Part shown: piece after piece, positions 34,904 through 42,955 of the stretch | How the letters are laid out: each line of letters begins with the position of its first letter | Position numbering within the stretch: the first letter of the stretch is position 1 | Origin: Mucilaginibacter sp. JRF | GTDB taxonomy: Bacteria; Bacteroidota; Bacteroidia; Sphingobacteriales; Sphingobacteriaceae | Length of the DNA stretch: 64,000 nucleotides | Assembly: GCF_015223065.1 (NCBI RefSeq) | Contig: NZ_JADFBY010000012.1 | Location: 45,796 to 109,795 of the forward strand | Direction of reading: 5' to 3' | The notes under the pieces: generated by a model | Told to the model about the DNA's origin: nothing | Databases searched by the model: none | What the model saw: only the letters and a program-made list of their open reading frames with translations | Program-made: the position numbers and the translations under genes

Positions 34904-36079
34904 ATGAAAAATTTTAAAGCCGATTACGTTTTTCCTATTTATGCCGACCCTATACCAAATGGTATCGTAACCGTTGATGATAACGGTAAGATCATATCAG
35001 TAACTGACGATCCCTCAACCGTAACCGGTGACATTGAGCAATTGAGCGGAATTATCACCCCCGGCTTTGTAAATACGCATTGCCACCTGGAGCTTTCGCA
35101 CATGAAAGACAGGATATCGCCGGGCAATGGTTTGGTAAATTTTGTAAAGGAGGTGATCACTATGCGCCGCACCGTAGTTGCCGACCCGCAGGAGGTAACA
35201 AATGCCGCCATTGCCGCCGATAAAATGATGTATGATAACGGTATTGTTGCCGTTGGCGATATATCAAACACCGATGTTACCGCGCCTGTAAAAAAAGAGA
35301 GTAAAATATACTACCATACCTTTGTTGAGGCCATGAGCTTTGTACCCGAAAGGGCACAGGCCGTTTTTGATAGCGCGCTGGAAACCTTGCAAAGCTTTAA
35401 GCCGCTTTCGGTATCTATTACCCCGCATGCGCCATACTCGGTATCAAAGGAGTTGTTCAGGCTGATAAAAAAGTATAGCGACGACGGCAAAAACCTCATC
35501 AGCATACATAACCAGGAGTGTGAGGACGAGAACAAGTTTTACCGCTACAAGCTTGGCGAGTTTAACGATCTGTATAAGTTTTTGGAGATTGATATTGATT
35601 ATTTTAAGCCACAGGCACGTAATTCGGTACAGTCAATAGTGCCTTTGCTAAGCAATAACCAGGAGATATTGCTGGTACACAACACCTGTACCAACCTTAA
35701 GGATATTTATTTTGTGCGCCGTTTTGATAAACGGGTAAACTGGTGCTTTTGCCCCAATGCCAACCTGTATATCGAAAAGCGTTTGCCCAAAATAAATCTG
35801 TTCGTTGATCAAGGTTTTAATATTACTTTGGGCACTGATAGCCTGGCCTCAAACTACGGCCTAAGCATATTGAGCGAAATGGCTACCATACAAAAGAATT
35901 TTCCGCAGATAGCCATTAGTCAGTTGCTAAAATGGGCAACCATTAACGGCGCCGAGTTTTTAGGCATCGATAAAAAGTACGGCACACTATCGCCGGGCAA
36001 AACACCGGGACTGAACCTGATAACCGGGCTGGATACCATGAAGATAACCCCCGAAACACAAGTAAAACGGTTGATATAA
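34904..36079 (+). CDS. Amidohydrolase of the ATZ/TRZ, guanine deaminase-like family
   Basis: 391-residue TIM-barrel metal-dependent deaminase. The first metal motif is HCHLELSHMKD (about 63-73), further ligands are in TPHAPYSVS, LISIHNQECEDEN, LVHNTC and LGTDSLASN (the catalytic Asp), the usual order for SsnA/TrzA-like enzymes. Related proteins deaminate aminodeoxyfutalosine in the futalosine menaquinone pathway, guanine, or S-adenosylhomocysteine; no menaquinone gene is nearby, so the substrate stays open. Divergent from rlmN, and ended by a strong terminator shared with parE. Confidence 0.85.
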   Translation: MKNFKADYVFPIYADPIPNGIVTVDDNGKIISVTDDPSTVTGDIEQLSGIITPGFVNTHCHLELSHMKDRISPGNGLVNFVKEVITMRRTVVADPQEVTNAAIAADKMMYDNGIVAVGDISNTDVTAPVKKESKIYYHTFVEAMSFVPERAQAVFDSALETLQSFKPLSVSITPHAPYSVSKELFRLIKKYSDDGKNLISIHNQECEDENKFYRYKLGEFNDLYKFLEIDIDYFKPQARNSVQSIVPLLSNNQEILLVHNTCTNLKDIYFVRRFDKRVNWCFCPNANLYIEKRLPKINLFVDQGFNITLGTDSLASNYGLSILSEMATIQKNFPQIAISQLLKWATINGAEFLGIDKKYGTLSPGKTPGLNLITGLDTMKITPETQVKRLI

Positions 36080-36080
36080 A

Positions 36081-36115
36081 AAATGCCTGCTTTAAACAAA
36101 AGCAGGCATTTTTAT
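36081..36115. terminator. Bidirectional terminator between convergent genes
   Basis: Perfect 13-bp stem AAATGCCTGCTTT / AAAGCAGGCATTT (36081-36093, 36099-36111) with a 5-nt loop; A and T runs on both sides serve the amidohydrolase gene and, on the minus strand, parE. Confidence 0.9.
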
Positions 36116-36131
36116 TATGAAATTCTCCTGG

Positions 36132-38012
36132 TTAAACCGCTACGGCCAGTTCGGCATCGGCAACCAGCGGATTAATGTTTTCATCATCCTTTTCAACACG
36201 CAGGTTTTGTACAATGTGTTGCTGGCGGGCAGGGGTGTTCTTACCCATAAAATATTCAAGCAAGCCTTTAATGTTGGCATCCTTCAAAAAAACCGGGTCG
36301 AGGCGGATATCCTTGCCAATGAACAACCCAAACTCATCGGGCGATATTTCGCCCAAACCTTTAAATCGGGTTATCTCGGGTTTGTTGCCCAACTTGGCAA
36401 TAGCGTTGCGGCGTTCCTCATCGCTATAGCAATAAATAGTTTCCTTTTTATTACGCACACGGAAAAGCGGCGTTTGCAATATGGATACGTGCCCGGCTTT
36501 TACCAGATCGGGAAAGAATTGCAAAAAGAAGGTCATTAACAACAGGCGAATGTGCATACCATCCACATCGGCATCGGTAGCTATCACTATGTTGTTGTAG
36601 CGCAGGTTATCAATACCATCCTCAATATTAAGGGCATGTTGCAGCAGGTTGAATTCCTCGTTCTCGTAAACTACTTTTTTGGTAAGGCCAAAGCAGTTAA
36701 GCGGCTTACCTTTCAAGCTGAAAACAGCCTGCGTCATTACATCGCGCGATTTGGTGATCGATCCGCTGGCCGAGTCACCCTCGGTGATGAACAGGGTGGT
36801 TTCCTGCTTGCGCTCATGGTTGTCATCAAAATGCAGCTTGCAATCGCGCAGCTTGCGGTTATGTAACGATGCTTTTTTGGCACGCTCGTTAGCCAGTTTT
36901 TTGATACCTGCAATATCCTTACGCTCACGCTCTGATTGCAGGATGCGTTTCTGTAATTCATCAGCAACGGCCGGGTTTTTATGCAGATAATCGTCGAGCT
37001 CTTTTTTAACAAAATCGTTAATAAAGCCACGCACGGTAGGTCCGTCCGGTCCTACGTTTTGTGAGCCCAGTTTGGTTTTGGTTTGCGACTCGAATACCGG
37101 CTCCTGCACCTTAATGGCTATGGCCGCTACTATGGATGCACGCACGTCGGCAGCGTCAAACTCTTTTTTATAGTACTCGCGGATGGTTTTTACCACCGCC
37201 TCGCGAAAGGCTGCCTGGTGGGTACCACCTTGTGTGGTATGCTGGCCGTTAACAAACGAGTAGTACTCCTCGCCGTACTGCTGCCCGTGAGTCATGGCTA
37301 TCTCAATATCCTCACCCTTTAGGTGGATGATAGGATAGCGTATGGTTTCGGGGTTGGTATGGCGACTAAGCAGATCGTGCAGGCCGCGCTCCGAAAAATA
37401 TTTTTGTCCGTTAAAGTTGATGGTAAGGCCTGAGTTAAGGTAAACATAATTCCATATCATGTTCTCCACAAACTCGGGTATAAAGCGGTAATGCCTGAAA
37501 ATGGTATCATCGGGCATAAAGTTAATAGCCGTACCGTTGCGCTGGCTGGTTTCCTTCTCAGGCTCATCACGAATGATCTCGCCTTTGGCAAATTCAGCTA
37601 TCTTGGTGCGCCCATCACGGTACGATTGTACGGTGAAAGCGGTAGACAAAGCATTTACAGCCTTGGTACCCACACCATTCAACCCTACCGATTTTTGGAA
37701 AGCCTTGCTATCATACTTACCACCGGTATTTATTTTTGATACACAGTCGATCACCTTACCCAGTGGTATGCCACGGCCATAATCGCGCACGGTAACCTTA
37801 TGGTCGCTCATGTTCACCTCTATGGTGCGGCCGCTGCCCATCACAAACTCATCTATCGAGTTATCAACTATCTCTTTTAGTAATACATAGATACCATCAT
37901 CATACGCCGAACCATCGCCCAGCTTACCAATGTACATGCCGGGGCGCAGGCGTATGTGCTCCTTCCAATCGAGGGAGCGTATGCTATCTTCACTATAATT
38001 CGGTTCAGCCAT
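36132..38012 (-). CDS. parE: DNA topoisomerase IV subunit B
   Basis: 626-residue ATPase subunit of the type II topoisomerase that unlinks daughter chromosomes. The GHKL ATPase motifs are LLKEIVDNSIDEFVMG (N box), DYGRGIPLG (G1) and GLNGVGTKAVNAL (G2); the TOPRIM domain has FITEGDSASGS and ATDADVDGMHIR. The RPGMYIGKLGDGSAYDDGIY start is the form typical of Bacteroidota ParE, not GyrB. The ATG at 38012 is preferred; 17 residues upstream look non-coding. parC is often next to parE in this phylum but is not found in this window. Confidence 0.93.
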   Translation of the reverse strand: MAEPNYSEDSIRSLDWKEHIRLRPGMYIGKLGDGSAYDDGIYVLLKEIVDNSIDEFVMGSGRTIEVNMSDHKVTVRDYGRGIPLGKVIDCVSKINTGGKYDSKAFQKSVGLNGVGTKAVNALSTAFTVQSYRDGRTKIAEFAKGEIIRDEPEKETSQRNGTAINFMPDDTIFRHYRFIPEFVENMIWNYVYLNSGLTINFNGQKYFSERGLHDLLSRHTNPETIRYPIIHLKGEDIEIAMTHGQQYGEEYYSFVNGQHTTQGGTHQAAFREAVVKTIREYYKKEFDAADVRASIVAAIAIKVQEPVFESQTKTKLGSQNVGPDGPTVRGFINDFVKKELDDYLHKNPAVADELQKRILQSERERKDIAGIKKLANERAKKASLHNRKLRDCKLHFDDNHERKQETTLFITEGDSASGSITKSRDVMTQAVFSLKGKPLNCFGLTKKVVYENEEFNLLQHALNIEDGIDNLRYNNIVIATDADVDGMHIRLLLMTFFLQFFPDLVKAGHVSILQTPLFRVRNKKETIYCYSDEERRNAIAKLGNKPEITRFKGLGEISPDEFGLFIGKDIRLDPVFLKDANIKGLLEYFMGKNTPARQQHIVQNLRVEKDDENINPLVADAELAVAV

Positions 38013-38093
38013 AATATGCAAACGTAGTTTATCAGGATGCAAAAATACACCCGGTTTAAGCAAAAATAAAGTTTTAGATGAGTTAGTGAGTCC

Positions 38094-38777
38094 TTAATCT
38101 TCTAACTTACTAACATTTTGAGATACGGACTTGAATTTGAGGCTGCTGCCCGCGCGTTCAACGTTCTTGTAAAACTCAGGGTCCTTTTGGTTGGTAAAAC
38201 AAACCATGATTATAGTGCCTGTATGAAACTTTTGCAGGGCGATAAGCAATGCATACTGGTAACTCTTGGTTTCGGGCGTATCCTCCAGCGTTAAAAGGTA
38301 TGATCGGCCTGCATCGGCATTGTAGCGCTTAAGTGCCGCTGCCGGTAAGGTGCGCACAAACGGATTGCTTTGCCAGGTAAAAGCATTGGCATTTACTTTG
38401 GCTATCTCCTTGTATATCGAATCGGCACTGGCTAATGGTGGTTCGTCATCGGCGCGGTCGCGCTCGAAATTGGCCAGGCTTTCCTTTTGCGATCGTACCT
38501 GGTACCAAACCTCAAAAGCGGCATCGGGTATATCCATGGCATAGTCAAAAGTAAAGTCATCATCATTAAGCGCCGGTATTTCCCTAAAACCTTTGGGCAT
38601 CATAAAGTTTACACCCGCCCGATTAGCAAGACTGTCAAACCGCGATAGTTGTTCGGTTTGTTTGGGTTTTATAATATACTTTTTGGTGGATTTTACCTGG
38701 GCATGGGCTGTTATGCAAATAGCAAATAACACATACAGCAATACAGATTGCGCTATTTGTTTTTTTGATAGCCTCAT
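38094..38777 (-). CDS. Secreted protein of unknown function
   Basis: 227-residue exported protein (signal peptide 1-26, ending AHA). The mature part has one conserved-looking segment FRYAM-like (DDFTFDYAMDIPDAAFEVWYQVR) and a C-terminal IIMVCFTNQKDPEFYKNV. It resembles small periplasmic proteins found in many Bacteroidota but I do not know a function. It precedes parE by 81 bp on the same strand and may be co-transcribed. Confidence 0.6.
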   Translation of the reverse strand: MRLSKKQIAQSVLLYVLFAICITAHAQVKSTKKYIIKPKQTEQLSRFDSLANRAGVNFMMPKGFREIPALNDDDFTFDYAMDIPDAAFEVWYQVRSQKESLANFERDRADDEPPLASADSIYKEIAKVNANAFTWQSNPFVRTLPAAALKRYNADAGRSYLLTLEDTPETKSYQYALLIALQKFHTGTIIMVCFTNQKDPEFYKNVERAGSSLKFKSVSQNVSKLED

Positions 38778-38880
38778 TAATTATAGGAGATATAAACCGA
38801 ATGTAGAATAAACAATTAGTAAATCAAAATATTATTCGGCTGATGTTTACGGAATTGAGAAAAGCATGACGAGGCCTTTT

Positions 38881-39870
38881 TTAAATATGCAGGAGGTACT
38901 CGATCACTCTTTGGTCAACCTCAAACTTTCCCAACGCGCCGAGCTTTAATTCGTTTACTGCTGTTTGTACGAGTTGGTTTTCGTTTTGGTTATAATTTAA
39001 CTGCTGTTTTTCTGTAAAATATTTACCGGCCTCCACCAAACATGTTAAAGGTATCAGGCCGATGAGTTCACTCCCGGTTATATCAGCACCCAGCTTTTGC
39101 GCCTGTCGCCTAACTTCCTCAAAAACTATGTGTACCGGTGTGTGCTCAATGTTGGTGAGATTCATGGATACCTGGGCGGCATTATATTCATCCATATACC
39201 AGCCTATGGCCTTAACAAATTTGAGGCTGCCGGGTGTGCCCTTGTACCCGCTTTCGCGCACGGCGTAAGCAATTTCTTTTGCTGTATCTACCGATTTGGT
39301 ATTGAGCGTAATATTATAAGCCACCAGGTAATTACGTGCGCCTATAACCGTAGCACCACGTTTGGCATCCATTTCGGCAGGGCCAAAGTCGGGTTGCCAG
39401 CCAGATTGGTGTATCTTCTCAAAAAAGCCCTCGTACTCGCCCGAACGGATGATGGACAGGTTGCTACGGCGTTTATCGGGCTGTGAGTTCTCGTACAGGT
39501 AAACGGGTATCTGCAATTCCTCACCAACACGGCGCGCCAGCTGATGAGCATATTGTACCACCTCATCCATACCAATACCACTCACCGGCACCAGCGGACA
39601 AACATCAGTAGCGCCCATGCGCGGGTGCTCGCCTTTTTGGGTGCGCATGTCAATCAGTTCGCCTGCGGTTTTTATGGCGGCAAAGGCGGCATCAACCACG
39701 GCCTGCGGTTCACCGGCAAAGGTGATCACGGTGCGGTTGGCATCATGCCCCGGGTCAACATTTAACAGGCGTAAACCCTCAATACTGCTTATGGCATTGG
39801 CAATAGCGGCAATAGTTTCGGCATTAATGCCGTCGCTAAAATTGGGTACGCATTCTATAATTTGTTCCAT
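38881..39870 (-). CDS. ftcD: Glutamate formimidoyltransferase
   Basis: 329-residue monofunctional transferase that moves a formimino group from formiminoglutamate (a histidine breakdown product) to tetrahydrofolate. ECVPNFSDG at the N-terminus, NVDPGHDANRTVITFAG, GEHPRMGATDVCPLVP and GIGMDEVV are diagnostic; the cyclodeaminase domain of the fused mammalian form is absent, as usual in Bacteroidota. No other hut genes are seen here. It is the last gene of a close-packed minus-strand run beginning with the HipA-like kinase gene (22 bp after the HEAT-repeat gene). Confidence 0.96.
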   Translation of the reverse strand: MEQIIECVPNFSDGINAETIAAIANAISSIEGLRLLNVDPGHDANRTVITFAGEPQAVVDAAFAAIKTAGELIDMRTQKGEHPRMGATDVCPLVPVSGIGMDEVVQYAHQLARRVGEELQIPVYLYENSQPDKRRSNLSIIRSGEYEGFFEKIHQSGWQPDFGPAEMDAKRGATVIGARNYLVAYNITLNTKSVDTAKEIAYAVRESGYKGTPGSLKFVKAIGWYMDEYNAAQVSMNLTNIEHTPVHIVFEEVRRQAQKLGADITGSELIGLIPLTCLVEAGKYFTEKQQLNYNQNENQLVQTAVNELKLGALGKFEVDQRVIEYLLHI

Positions 39871-39892
39871 TTTTGGGGGATGATGTTATGAG

Positions 39893-40723
39893 TTAGGCTT
39901 TATGCGCTTGTATGGCACTCAATGCAGATACACATTCCTCAAGCTCCCTGAGCCATTCCGGATCAATATCCGCATCTGCCTTTGTGTTTTTTAGATTTTG
40001 ACGGAGTAAAGGTAAATAACGCTCATCCTCAGTTTCAATAATGGCTTTTAGCAATAGGCTACCATACTCGCCGGTAGTAAGCTCCCGTATTATGATATCC
40101 TTAACGCGGTCATCTTTACGCTTTGCCAAGCCAAATATCGCTTCAAGTTTTGTTTCCTGATGCTTATCATTAACCCGGTTCCACAAAGCATCCCTGATAG
40201 CTTTATTATTCCTGTCAGTTTGAGAGGCAAGGCCGAAAGTTGCCCAGTTTTTTATCTTGCTCAACCTATCAGCCGAGAGTTCTATCAAAGCATCAATGAC
40301 TTTTAGATCATTTATACCGAGCAAGGCAAAAGTTAAACCCTCCCTTACCAGATTATTTTCATTGTTGATAAAAGAGCAGAGCCTTTCAACCTGTTCGTGA
40401 TTGATATCGCTGTTGTTGTGGCCTATGGCGTAGAGTATTGATCTTAAAACATCGGGATGGGTTTCGGTACTCAGCAGGTCAAAATACAACTTAAGCATTT
40501 TCTGTAAGTATGGCCTTGACGGTACGCCTAATTGGGATAAAATATCTATCGCAATTATCTTATGTTTCGGATCATCTGACTTGGTAAGGGCAACGCATTT
40601 TGCGAAAAGTTCTTCGCTTGGACGCCCTCTTAGCACCCTGATATTGGCCCAGCGTGACGTGCCCGACTTGCTATTTAAAAGCCGGGAAAGCAGTTTGTCG
40701 TCGGTCCAATTTACTTTGCTCAT
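39893..40723 (-). CDS. HEAT-repeat protein
   Basis: 276-residue all-helical cytoplasmic protein built of HEAT-like repeats (for example HKIIAIDILSQLG, VREGLTFALLGINDLKVIDALIEL, ETKLEAIFGLAKRKDDRVKDIII). Such solenoids serve as binding scaffolds; some, like DNA alkylation-repair AlkD, bind DNA, but no specific signature for that is visible. It stands 19 bp after the DUF6157 gene and 22 bp before ftcD in the same operon. Confidence 0.75.
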   Translation of the reverse strand: MSKVNWTDDKLLSRLLNSKSGTSRWANIRVLRGRPSEELFAKCVALTKSDDPKHKIIAIDILSQLGVPSRPYLQKMLKLYFDLLSTETHPDVLRSILYAIGHNNSDINHEQVERLCSFINNENNLVREGLTFALLGINDLKVIDALIELSADRLSKIKNWATFGLASQTDRNNKAIRDALWNRVNDKHQETKLEAIFGLAKRKDDRVKDIIIRELTTGEYGSLLLKAIIETEDERYLPLLRQNLKNTKADADIDPEWLRELEECVSALSAIQAHKA

Positions 40724-40742
40724 TTTATATGGATGCCTGATA

Positions 40743-41153
40743 TTACGCCCTTTTGGAGCGCATGGCCTTTACCTGTTTCAATTGCTTGTTTTGGGCGAGC
40801 TGCTCGTACTCGTCACTCCCTAAACCAAAAACGGCAACCTTGCCATCGGCATTGTTGTGTATGCCCCAGCCGTAGCGCTTGGCTAAGGTTGACGAGCGCA
40901 GACAGGCCTGTCCCTTTGAAAAATACTTTTCCCGTTCGGTCAGTTTTTCGGTATTGCTGATGTTGTTCTTGATAGCGTAAGCACCGAATATCACATCGTC
41001 CGAAGTAAACTCATACGGATGCTGCGCCATCATATCAAACTGAATATTCGCCACGGTTTTACTGTCCCCCTTTACCGGCGGAACTTCGGCCAAGGTAACC
41101 GGGCAGTCATCAGCTACCTGGATGAATGTGTCGTAATAGTTAGTGGTGTGCAT
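40743..41153 (-). CDS. DUF6157-family protein
   Basis: 136-residue soluble protein. HTTNYYDTFIQVADDCP at the start, the VKGDSKTVANIQFDM segment and the KRYGWGIHNNADGKVA block are typical of the DUF6157 family. The function is not known. It begins 2 bp after the stop of the DUF1579-like gene, in an apparent operon. No metal or nucleotide motif is obvious. Confidence 0.8.
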   Translation of the reverse strand: MHTTNYYDTFIQVADDCPVTLAEVPPVKGDSKTVANIQFDMMAQHPYEFTSDDVIFGAYAIKNNISNTEKLTEREKYFSKGQACLRSSTLAKRYGWGIHNNADGKVAVFGLGSDEYEQLAQNKQLKQVKAMRSKRA

Positions 41154-41155
41154 AT

Positions 41156-41590
41156 TTAACTAATTTTGGTAAAGTGCATGTCCATCCATGGCAGCCAATT
41201 TATACTATCGTCGCTGCGTTCCCATAAAGCGGTCATGGTTTTTCCGTCGTTCTTAGCGTTTAAAAATGAGCGCATATTTTCGTCGGTTATTGAAAGTTCA
41301 TTCGGAGCATCGCTCGTGGCAAACATGGTGTTGTGTTGCCCTTCACTATCAAATGCATACATAATAAACTTATTGCTTTCCTTGTCATAGCCAATAACCT
41401 CAACCAACTCAACCTGATTATCGCCCATTAATACATCAACTGTGTGCAGTATGAATTGCCCGCCCGATACCCAGGCGTAGCTATCAGTTCCGTTAATGGT
41501 TATGGCCGGACTATCGGCAGTAGTCAATACGTTACCGCTTGTTTGCCATTTACCTATCAGGAAACTTAAATCATTTATAGCATTACTCAT
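41156..41590 (-). CDS. DUF1579-like lipocalin-fold protein
   Basis: 144-residue cytoplasmic protein starting LSFLIGKWQTSG, the usual opening of DUF1579-type beta barrels, with GTDSYAWVSGGQFILHTVDV and TALWERSDDSINWLPWMDMHF as the further strands. Such small barrels often bind a hydrophobic ligand; none is known here. The ATG at 41590 is chosen because an earlier ATG at 41626 would overlap the DUF3037 gene and adds a poor N-terminus. Confidence 0.75.
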   Translation of the reverse strand: MSNAINDLSFLIGKWQTSGNVLTTADSPAITINGTDSYAWVSGGQFILHTVDVLMGDNQVELVEVIGYDKESNKFIMYAFDSEGQHNTMFATSDAPNELSITDENMRSFLNAKNDGKTMTALWERSDDSINWLPWMDMHFTKIS

Positions 41591-41606
41591 GGTTGATGTT
41601 AAGCAA

Positions 41607-41993
41607 TTATAAAACCAACTTCTCAAACAATATCTTCAACTTTTGCGCCGGGTCGCCATCGCACAGGCCGGGGTGGGTTTTTGATGATTGTACCACCGTG
41701 CTGCGGGTAGCGGTTAACCACCTGAAACGTGAGGCCACATCCAGTGTGCCTATTGGCCCACCTGCCTTGCTGCCCATGCTGATCTGCTCAAAGGCGGCAA
41801 AGTGCTGCTTCAGGTCGTCAATATCAAGTTCGCTGTGCAGGGCCTTCAACCTGTCGGCATCCAGCTTGTACTCAAAACCCAGGTACTTTTGTTTTGGGCA
41901 GTACAATATTACCCCTACGTTGATGAATTCCTCGCGTTCTACCCTGGGTACAACGCGTACTACGGCATACTCAAACAGTTGCGGCTCGGGCAT
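41607..41993 (-). CDS. DUF3037-family partner of the HipA-like kinase
   Basis: 128-residue protein with FEYAVVRVVPRVEREEFINVGVILYC at the N-terminus, the hallmark of DUF3037. Its gene overlaps the 3' end of the HipA-like kinase gene by 23 bp, an arrangement of kinase followed by DUF3037 that recurs in other bacteria. The two are very likely translated together and act together. Whether DUF3037 is a regulator, antitoxin or adaptor is not established. Confidence 0.85.
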   Translation of the reverse strand: MPEPQLFEYAVVRVVPRVEREEFINVGVILYCPKQKYLGFEYKLDADRLKALHSELDIDDLKQHFAAFEQISMGSKAGGPIGTLDVASRFRWLTATRSTVVQSSKTHPGLCDGDPAQKLKILFEKLVL

Positions 41994-42762
41994 GCTGTAC
42001 CTCCTTTACAAAAACTTCCGACGCGGCAATGCGGCGGATCAAAAATTCATAGTAAACATCCCTGCGTGCCTCGGGCTCCTCATCGCCCAGCCAGCAAACG
42101 GGTATCAGGTCAACTATCTTGCGGATGCGCTCATTGGTCAGTATAGCTTTAAAGTCCGCATCGGCCTGCTCTATTTGCGTTGCTAATGGCAGCAGCACAT
42201 GGTCTTTTATCTGCGCGAAAGGGCGTAGCGCCATTTCCTGCCAGTTATCCCACGAGTGGTGAAAGTATAATGATGCACCATGATCTATCAGCCACAGCTC
42301 CTTATGCCAAACCAGCATATTGGTATTGCGTGGCGTGCGGTCAACATTGGTTAGCATGGCATCCAGCCACACAATGCGCGAGGCCAGCTGCTCATCCAAA
42401 CGGGTAACCACAGGGTCGAACGTTATAGCGCCCGAAAGGTAATGCAACGCCAGGTTAAGGCCAACGCTGGCTTTCAGCAGGTCTTGAATCTCCTCGTCGG
42501 GTTCTGATCGGCCAAAGGCGGTATCAAGGTTGGCGAATATCAGCTCAGGCACCCTGAAACCTAACAGGCGGGCAACCTCGCAGCCTATCAGCTCGGCAAT
42601 AAGCGCCTTAACGCCCTGCCCGGCACCACGGAATTTGAGTACATATAAAAAATCATCGTCGGCCTCGGCAATGGCCGGGAGCGAGCCCCCCTCGCGCAGC
42701 GGTGTAACGTAACGGGTAACATTTACGGTACGCAGCTCGGGGTTGAAATCTGCATTGTCCAT
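41971..42762 (-). CDS. HipA-like kinase-domain protein
   Basis: 263-residue protein that matches the C-terminal kinase core of HipA and not the whole toxin. Lys43 (YVLKFRG) is the likely ATP lysine, Asp141 (NVDRTPRNTNML) the catalytic base with Asn146/Asn148 as metal ligands, and Asp160 (WLIDHGASLYF) takes the place of the DFG aspartate. All needed kinase residues are thus present. No HipB-like HTH antitoxin gene is next to it; a DUF3037 gene overlaps its end instead. The ATG at 42762 is used; an earlier start at 42834 would add a hydrophobic stretch unlike the family. Confidence 0.82.
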   Translation of the reverse strand: MDNADFNPELRTVNVTRYVTPLREGGSLPAIAEADDDFLYVLKFRGAGQGVKALIAELIGCEVARLLGFRVPELIFANLDTAFGRSEPDEEIQDLLKASVGLNLALHYLSGAITFDPVVTRLDEQLASRIVWLDAMLTNVDRTPRNTNMLVWHKELWLIDHGASLYFHHSWDNWQEMALRPFAQIKDHVLLPLATQIEQADADFKAILTNERIRKIVDLIPVCWLGDEEPEARRDVYYEFLIRRIAASEVFVKEVQHARAATV

Positions 42763-42955
42763 CCGGCTAAAATAAGGCAATATTGTTAAATAATATAGCC
42801 ATAGGGTGGTGCTTTGTAACAGCAATATAACCAAGCCGTATACAATATTATCTGATGTTCTTCGGATTTTAACCGATGTGCAGCGGCATTATGTTTTTAC
42901 TACCGGTGTGTTGTAATTTACCATCACAAAACACCCAAGCAATATTTAAAGTACA

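Noticed and set aside
41971..42762. Classical HipBA toxin-antitoxin system
   Set aside because: There is no HipB-like HTH gene nearby and the protein lacks the N-terminal HipA domain.
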